DNA from: an uncultured Chlorobiaceae bacterium
Lineage (GTDB): Bacteria; Bacteroidota; Chlorobiia; Chlorobiales; Chlorobiaceae
DNA length: 37,345 nucleotides
Direction: 5' to 3'
Assembly: GCA_903836465.1 (NCBI GenBank)
Contig: CAILRB010000013.1
Location: 1 to 37,345 of the forward strand
Shown here: piece by piece, positions 33,105 to 37,345 of the stretch
Layout of the letters: each line of letters opens with the position of its first letter
How positions within the stretch are numbered: position 1 is the first letter of the stretch
Notes under the pieces: generated by a model
The model's input: only the letters and a program-made list of their open reading frames with translations
Database searches by the model: none
Told to the model about the DNA's origin: nothing
Program-made: the position numbers and the translations under genes

Positions 33105-33701
33105 ATGCCAAGAAAAATTAACCCTGACGCAATCGCCTTATTAGACAGACTACTGGTCGGCAATGCACTTGCGCAAGACTGTATTGAGAAGAAACGAGCA
33201 AGGCAGTTGTTTCTCGAAGCGGCAAAGGCCTGTATTGGAATCAAGGAAGTGTCAAAGAACCAGGGTGTTGAAGTGGAACTGTTCCAGAAAACGGTAGGTT
33301 TGAGCAAGGGAGATTCGTGGTGTATGGCATTCATGCAAACCTGTATCGCCTATGCTGAGGTGAAGATTGGCATTGTTTCACCAATTTTTGCTGCAGGTGG
33401 CTGTGTCAACGTTTGGCAGAAGACTTCCCCTGACTGTCGGGTCAAAGTTTTACCGCTAGGTGGCGCTATCGCGATATGGCAGCACACTCATGATCCTGTT
33501 CACGGTCATACGGGCATGGTATTGGATTGCGACGGGACGTCTTTTCATGCGATTGAGGGTAATACTTCTGCCGGGAGCGACAACCTGAATAACGCCGTTG
33601 GACAGACGGGTGATGGCGTACGATTTACGCATCGCAGGTATGACTTGTTCAATCCACACAATGGCGACATGCAGTTGCTCGGGTGTCTGAAGCCATTCTG
33701 A
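33105..33701 (+). CDS. CHAP-domain amidase/peptidase, no signal peptide
   Basis: A 198-residue protein starting MPRKINPDAIALLDRLL; the ATG at 33105 has GGAGGA ahead, whereas the longer frame from 33054 does not. The domain is of the CHAP type, with Cys in DSWCMAFM, His in VHGHTGMVLD and a later acidic/Asn position in HAIEGNTSAGSDN. CHAP enzymes cut amide bonds in peptidoglycan or in glutathionylspermidine-like compounds. It lacks a secretion signal, so it resembles phage endolysins or effector-like hydrolases more than a housekeeping wall enzyme. No holin or other phage gene lies nearby. The 216 bases upstream show no gene. Confidence 0.82.
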   Translation: MPRKINPDAIALLDRLLVGNALAQDCIEKKRARQLFLEAAKACIGIKEVSKNQGVEVELFQKTVGLSKGDSWCMAFMQTCIAYAEVKIGIVSPIFAAGGCVNVWQKTSPDCRVKVLPLGGAIAIWQHTHDPVHGHTGMVLDCDGTSFHAIEGNTSAGSDNLNNAVGQTGDGVRFTHRRYDLFNPHNGDMQLLGCLKPF

Positions 33702-33790
33702 GCAAAATGGCAGGAAGAGTATGGTGGAGCCCCTCAGTATGGGCATGCCAGATTTAAGGCGAGTACATTCTGCTGGGGATAGGGTGGAAG

Positions 33791-34063
33791 TTACTGTCTA
33801 TCCTTGTTGAAGAGGTTGTTCCTGACAAGACCGTTTACAATGTTCTGTACGTCTTGAGAGAGTCCTGACGGATTGATTTTGCTGATGACAAAAGCAAGGG
33901 TATAGATTTTTCCTTCGAGAGGGAGGAATTTGTTGACGATAACGACGTTGTTTTCTCTCAAGCGACACTCACCGCCAAGAAAGTTGCCCTTTTCATAGCG
34001 GAGGGTATAGCCGAGTTCTTTTATTGTGGTTTCAAGCAGGGTGAGTTGTGCTTTTTTTTTCAT
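33791..34063 (-). CDS. Conserved-looking small hypothetical protein
   Basis: A 90-residue protein, MKKKAQLTLLETTIKELGYT onward, with EKGNFLGGECRLRENNVVIV and a hydrophobic FLPLEGKIYTLAFVI segment. It is mixed alpha/beta and presumably soluble. Its start lies 26 bases after the stop of the permease gene on the same strand, so it is probably the second gene of that transcript. No function can be read from it. Confidence 0.78.
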   Translation of the reverse strand: MKKKAQLTLLETTIKELGYTLRYEKGNFLGGECRLRENNVVIVNKFLPLEGKIYTLAFVISKINPSGLSQDVQNIVNGLVRNNLFNKDRQ

Positions 34064-34089
34064 GAGAGTTCACCTTCAAACGTTGAGGT

Positions 34090-35619
34090 TTATCCTCGCA
34101 TTCTTGGGTCAAGGGCGTCGCGAACACCATCACCGATCAGGTTGAAGCAGACGACTGTGGTCAGGATGGCAATGCCAGGGAACGTTGAAATCCACCAATA
34201 GTTTAACAGACTGTCGCGCCCTTCATTGATAATGTTGCCCCAGCTTGGGGTGGGAGGCTGAACGCCAAGGCCAAGAAAGGAAAGCCCCGCTTCAGTAAGG
34301 ATAATACTGCCGATTCTCAGGGTTGCCGCTATTATGACCGGCGTCAGGGTATTGGGCGCAAGGTGTCGGAAGATTATTCTCATGTTTGAAAGACCAAGGG
34401 ATTTTGCGGCAAGGATGAACTCCTGCTCCTTGAGCGAGAGCACCTGGCTTCTGACTATCCTTGCCACTCCCATCCATCCGGTAAAGGAGAGGGTGATGAC
34501 GATGAGATAGATGGAGTTGCCAAAGGTTGCTATGATGATGAGAATAAGAAAGAGTGCAGGAAAGGCTATCAGGACATCAACTATTCTCATCATGATGGCG
34601 TCGATCCAGCCACCGAAATAGCCTGATGTGACACCAATGACAGTGCCGAGACTGACGGAGATCAGGACAACCAGAAAGCCGATTGAGAGTGAAATTTTTG
34701 AGCCGTAGATTACCCGGCTGAGAATGTCGCGCCCGTACTGGTCAGTACCGAGAATAAAGGTACGGGTAACAGCAATTTTATTTTCTTTGGCACCTGCCAG
34801 TTCATCAAGAGCGATAGTTTTGGTGCGCATGCCCTGGCGATAGATCACCTTGTCGCCTTCCTGGTGATATTCGTTGACAAACCTTATCGCGTTTGGTTCG
34901 TTGCGTGTTTTCAGTCTCTGAAAATCAGCGATCAGACTGTTTGCAAGATCGATGGATGTTCCGGTGCCTTTTTGCAGGGGTATGATCAGGTTTTTCGGTT
35001 GATTGAGCACGAGTGCTTCCAATCGGGCAAGCGGTGGTTGATAGGCGGTGACCAGAAAGTCCTGTTGGTCATAAGGGCTGAAGGGAGCAATGAACGGAGC
35101 GAGGAATGCTGCAGAATAGAGGATAAAAATCACGCATGAGGCGTAGATGGCTATGGTATGTCGCATGAATGCCCTGAGGCTTATTTTGCCGAGGCTCAGT
35201 TCTGCGTGTGTCGGGGTTCTTTTTTTTCTGAAAGATTTCAGGGCAATAAGCGCAATAATAAGCGGTATTGCCACAAGGTAGATTGCTCCAGCCCAGAATT
35301 CAATAATTTCTGAGGAGAATATTTCCATCAAAGCTGTCGGAGCGGAGAGGAAAAGGGCTATTGCTGTACAAAGTGAGCGGAAACTGATCAGAACAAGCTC
35401 TGCCTTGATGAGCAGAATGAGCAGAAAAACAACAAAAGAGATAATCAGAAAAATGGGTAGTCGGTTTTTCTGTACTCTGCTTTGCCCGGCGCCGGATTTG
35501 TTGTTCAGCAGGGATGATGGTGTGCTGCTCTCTGTGTTCAAGCTTGTGTGGCTATCGGTGAATGTTGTTTCATGAAACACAAAAAAGCTGCTTTTCCCGG
35601 AAGAAAAGCAGCTTTGCAT
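34090..35619 (-). CDS. OppC/DppC-type ABC transporter permease (start uncertain)
   Basis: An inner-membrane permease of the peptide/nickel ABC importer family. The C-terminal half shows the permease core: LGTDQYGRDILSRVIYGSKI and ISLGTVIGVTSGYFGGWIDA, the EAA loop ILAAKSLGLSNMRIIFRHLA, and GLSFLGLGVQPPTPSWGNII. The N-terminal half is long, with three or four extra hydrophobic segments. The first ATG (35619) is the only early one, yet the first 12 codons fall in the rplY terminator, so translation may begin later, at a GTG (35583) or TTG (35541). No ATPase or binding-protein gene is adjacent. Confidence 0.85.
   Translation of the reverse strand: MQSCFSSGKSSFFVFHETTFTDSHTSLNTESSTPSSLLNNKSGAGQSRVQKNRLPIFLIISFVVFLLILLIKAELVLISFRSLCTAIALFLSAPTALMEIFSSEIIEFWAGAIYLVAIPLIIALIALKSFRKKRTPTHAELSLGKISLRAFMRHTIAIYASCVIFILYSAAFLAPFIAPFSPYDQQDFLVTAYQPPLARLEALVLNQPKNLIIPLQKGTGTSIDLANSLIADFQRLKTRNEPNAIRFVNEYHQEGDKVIYRQGMRTKTIALDELAGAKENKIAVTRTFILGTDQYGRDILSRVIYGSKISLSIGFLVVLISVSLGTVIGVTSGYFGGWIDAIMMRIVDVLIAFPALFLILIIIATFGNSIYLIVITLSFTGWMGVARIVRSQVLSLKEQEFILAAKSLGLSNMRIIFRHLAPNTLTPVIIAATLRIGSIILTEAGLSFLGLGVQPPTPSWGNIINEGRDSLLNYWWISTFPGIAILTTVVCFNLIGDGVRDALDPRMRG
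35581..35615 (-). terminator. Strong intrinsic terminator after rplY
   Basis: AAAGCTGCTTTTC (35584-35596) pairs perfectly over 13 bp with GAAAAGCAGCTTT (35603-35615) across a 6-base loop; on the minus strand the stem ends in a run of T. It lies 43 bases beyond the rplY stop and inside the nominal start of the permease frame. Confidence 0.92.
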
Positions 35620-35658
35620 AATAAAAAACCGGGTTCGTCAACTGAGGCTGAAAAATTC

Positions 35659-36258
35659 TCAGCTTTCTGTTGATGGAGCCTCTTCAACAGTGGCTTCTGC
35701 TTCTTTTTTCGAGGCCAGTATGGTAATAACGGGAGTATCGGGATCGTCCATGATCGTGAGTGACGTGTAGGCCGTCATCGGGATTTCCTTGACGTGGAGT
35801 GAATGACCGATTTGAAGCGCAGTAACATCAATCACGATATGATCAGGCATGTTTTCCGGTTTGCCCTTTATGGTCAGCGCATGGAGAATAATTTGAAGTT
35901 TTCCACCTTTTTCAACGCCGATACTGTCGCCTGAAACAGCAACAGGGACTTCGAGTTCAATGATCTCGTCAGCGGAGAAGAGCTGGAAGTCGGTGTGAAT
36001 GATACGGTCGGTCACCGGGTGAAATTGAACGTCTTTGATAAAAGAGCGCTTGATTTTTCCGTCTGGGAACTGGAGATCAATAATATGTGATTCAGCCGAA
36101 TGGACGATTTTTTTTAAAGCCAATTCATTGACGCCGATTGCGACGGTTTCTTCGCCTTTATGATAGACAACAGCAGGAACGACACCGTTCTTCCGCAGTT
36201 TTTCAGCGTCTCCCTTTTTGATAATACGAGGCTCTACCCCTAATACAATAGTTTCCAT
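35659..36258 (-). CDS. rplY: 50S ribosomal protein L25/general stress protein Ctc
   Basis: A 199-residue long-form L25, which binds 5S rRNA. The N-terminal L25 domain (METIVLGVEPRIIKKGDAEK, VPAVVYHKGEE and FHPVTDRIIHTDFQLF) is followed by the C-terminal TL5/CTC beta domain (IELEVPVAVSGDSIGVEKGG, LQIGHSLHVKEIPM) and an acidic tail. Its ATG has AAAGGAAGAG directly ahead. It is 31 bases downstream of prs on the same strand, a pairing common in bacteria, and its own terminator closes the unit. Confidence 0.95.
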   Translation of the reverse strand: METIVLGVEPRIIKKGDAEKLRKNGVVPAVVYHKGEETVAIGVNELALKKIVHSAESHIIDLQFPDGKIKRSFIKDVQFHPVTDRIIHTDFQLFSADEIIELEVPVAVSGDSIGVEKGGKLQIILHALTIKGKPENMPDHIVIDVTALQIGHSLHVKEIPMTAYTSLTIMDDPDTPVITILASKKEAEATVEEAPSTES

Positions 36259-36289
36259 GCTCTTCCTTTATCTCTTTTATCGCTTGTGT

Positions 36290-37273
36290 TTAATGAAGGT
36301 TCGTAAGTTTTTCGATGATATTTTTGCTGTCGAACAGGCAACTGACAGAATCATCTTCATAAATACGTTTTATAGCTTCGCCGATGAGGTTGCTGACGGA
36401 TACGGTCTCAATTTTTGATGAGTAGGCGTGATTCGTTATAACAGAATCGGTTACGATCAATTTTTCAAGTACTGAAGCGTTGATTCTCTCAATTGCCGGG
36501 CCAGAAAGAATCGGGTGTGTTGCTGCTGCATAAATCTTCAGTCCTCCAGCTTCGCGAATGGCTTTTGCTGCGTTTACTATGGTTCCGGCAGTGTCGATCA
36601 TATCGTCAACAAGCAGAACGTTTTTTCCTCTGACATCACCGATAATGTTCATGACTTCCGCAACATTGGCCGCTGGCCGGCGTTTGTCGACAATCACCAG
36701 ATCGGTACCGAGTTCTTCCGCAAACTTTCTGGCAAGCTTGACACCACCAACGTCAGGAGAGGCTACCACAAGGTTGTCGCGAAATTCTCTGTGACGGATA
36801 TCGTTTATCAGTACTACACTGGAGTAAAGGTGATCGAACGGAATATCAAAAAACCCCTGAATCTGCGGTGCGTGCAGGTCCATGGTCAGGATACGGTTAG
36901 CACCAGCCTGGGTGAGCAGGTTAGCGACAAGTTTTGCGGTAATGGCAACGCGGGGCCTGTCCTTTCTATCCTGCCGGGCATAGCCATAATAGGGCATAAC
37001 TGCAGTGATTCTTGCGGCTGAAGACCTTCTAGCGGCGTCAATCATGATCAGCAGTTCCATCAGGTTGTCGCCGGGAGGGTTAGTGGACTGGATGATGAAG
37101 AGGTCTGACCCTCGAACTGATTCGAAATAGTTGACCGAAATTTCCCCATCGGAAAAATTATCTACCTTTGCATTACAAAGTTCCATGTCAAGGTATTCGG
37201 CAATTTTTGCTGAGAGGGTCGGATTACTGCGCCCTGCGAAAATTTTAATGGGTTTTGCCTTTGTATCCTGCAT
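36290..37273 (-). CDS. prs: Ribose-phosphate pyrophosphokinase
   Basis: A 327-residue enzyme making PRPP from ribose 5-phosphate and ATP for nucleotide, His and Trp synthesis. Hallmarks are KIFAGRSNPTLSAKIAEYL near the start, the FIIQSTNPPGDNLMELL loop, MPYYGYARQDRKDRPRVAIT with the ATP-binding residues, MDLHAPQIQGFFDIP, and the PRPP loop VLLVDDMIDTAGTI. Length fits class I enzymes. It is the first gene of the prs-rplY unit and starts 72 bases from the window end. Confidence 0.95.
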   Translation of the reverse strand: MQDTKAKPIKIFAGRSNPTLSAKIAEYLDMELCNAKVDNFSDGEISVNYFESVRGSDLFIIQSTNPPGDNLMELLIMIDAARRSSAARITAVMPYYGYARQDRKDRPRVAITAKLVANLLTQAGANRILTMDLHAPQIQGFFDIPFDHLYSSVVLINDIRHREFRDNLVVASPDVGGVKLARKFAEELGTDLVIVDKRRPAANVAEVMNIIGDVRGKNVLLVDDMIDTAGTIVNAAKAIREAGGLKIYAAATHPILSGPAIERINASVLEKLIVTDSVITNHAYSSKIETVSVSNLIGEAIKRIYEDDSVSCLFDSKNIIEKLTNLH

Positions 37274-37288
37274 TTTCGAATGAAAGGG

Positions 37289-37319
37289 ATTATATTATGG
37301 CAGTACGTTTAACGCCCAA
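37289..37319 (-). promoter_or_regulatory. Possible prs promoter
   Basis: On the minus strand a perfect TATAAT (37294-37289) lies 15 bases before the prs start; a TTGGGC stands 19 bases further upstream. Spacing is longer than ideal and the 5' leader would be very short, so this is tentative. Confidence 0.3.
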
Positions 37320-37345
37320 AATTATATTTCAAATCGTCTTACCAA

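Noticed and set aside
37297-37345. A plus-strand ATG with AAAGGG ahead that stays open to the window end
   Set aside because: Only 16 codons are visible (MAVRLTPKIIFQIVLP) and they overlap the likely prs promoter; too little to call a gene.

Overview
The window looks like about 37 kb of chromosome from a green sulfur bacterium (Chlorobiaceae, Chlorobium/Pelodictyon-like). This is inferred from the gene set, the middling GC content and the overall style; no taxonomic marker settles it. The housekeeping genes (prs, rplY, metF, lysA, rpmG, tRNA-Leu, rnpB, comEC, alanine dehydrogenase) are intact. They flank an accessory stretch of about 10 kb (roughly 8.9-19.3 kb) full of restriction, toxin-antitoxin and broken defence genes.

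Layout. 1-3.4 kb: the 3' part of a very large repetitive, adhesin-like surface protein, plus a small unknown gene. 3.5-7.9 kb (minus strand): a four-gene run encoding a circularly permuted ATP-grasp protein, an alpha-E protein, a transglutaminase-like protease and a membrane-anchored alpha/beta hydrolase. The first three form a recurrent set that others have linked to peptide synthesis or modification. 8.1-8.9 kb: an unknown lipoprotein.

8.9-19.3 kb is the accessory island. It holds an intact HicBA pair, a decayed DUF433/DUF5615 pair fused tail to tail with a ParE-type toxin whose antitoxin is intact, and a 450-bp duplicate of the 3' end of a type ISP restriction-modification gene. Further on come a two-gene unknown unit, a frameshifted TIR-domain remnant with related scraps and GC-rich palindromes, and an uncharacterised pair (three-segment membrane protein plus very basic protein). 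The island ends with the full 1627-residue type ISP enzyme and an upstream retropepsin-like protease gene. The two copies of the ISP 3' end are direct repeats enclosing about 2.9 kb of cargo.

19.5-29.4 kb is core metabolism and RNA: a giant FAD/Fe-S oxidoreductase, RNase P RNA, a zinc-ribbon coiled-coil protein, tRNA-Leu(CAG), L33, lysA, metF and a ComEC homologue whose C-terminal metallo-beta-lactamase-like domain has lost the catalytic motifs. 29.6-31.6 kb is the most interesting locus. A 69-residue Cys-free peptide gene has a potential pseudoknot just upstream and a strong intrinsic terminator just downstream, followed by a radical SAM enzyme with a B12-binding-like N-domain. This resembles a precursor-plus-maturase (RiPP-like) layout. 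31.8-37.3 kb: alanine dehydrogenase, a CHAP-type amidase, an OppC-type permease with a small companion gene, rplY with a clear terminator, and prs.

All identifications come from reading the sequence and remembered family motifs. No database search was run.
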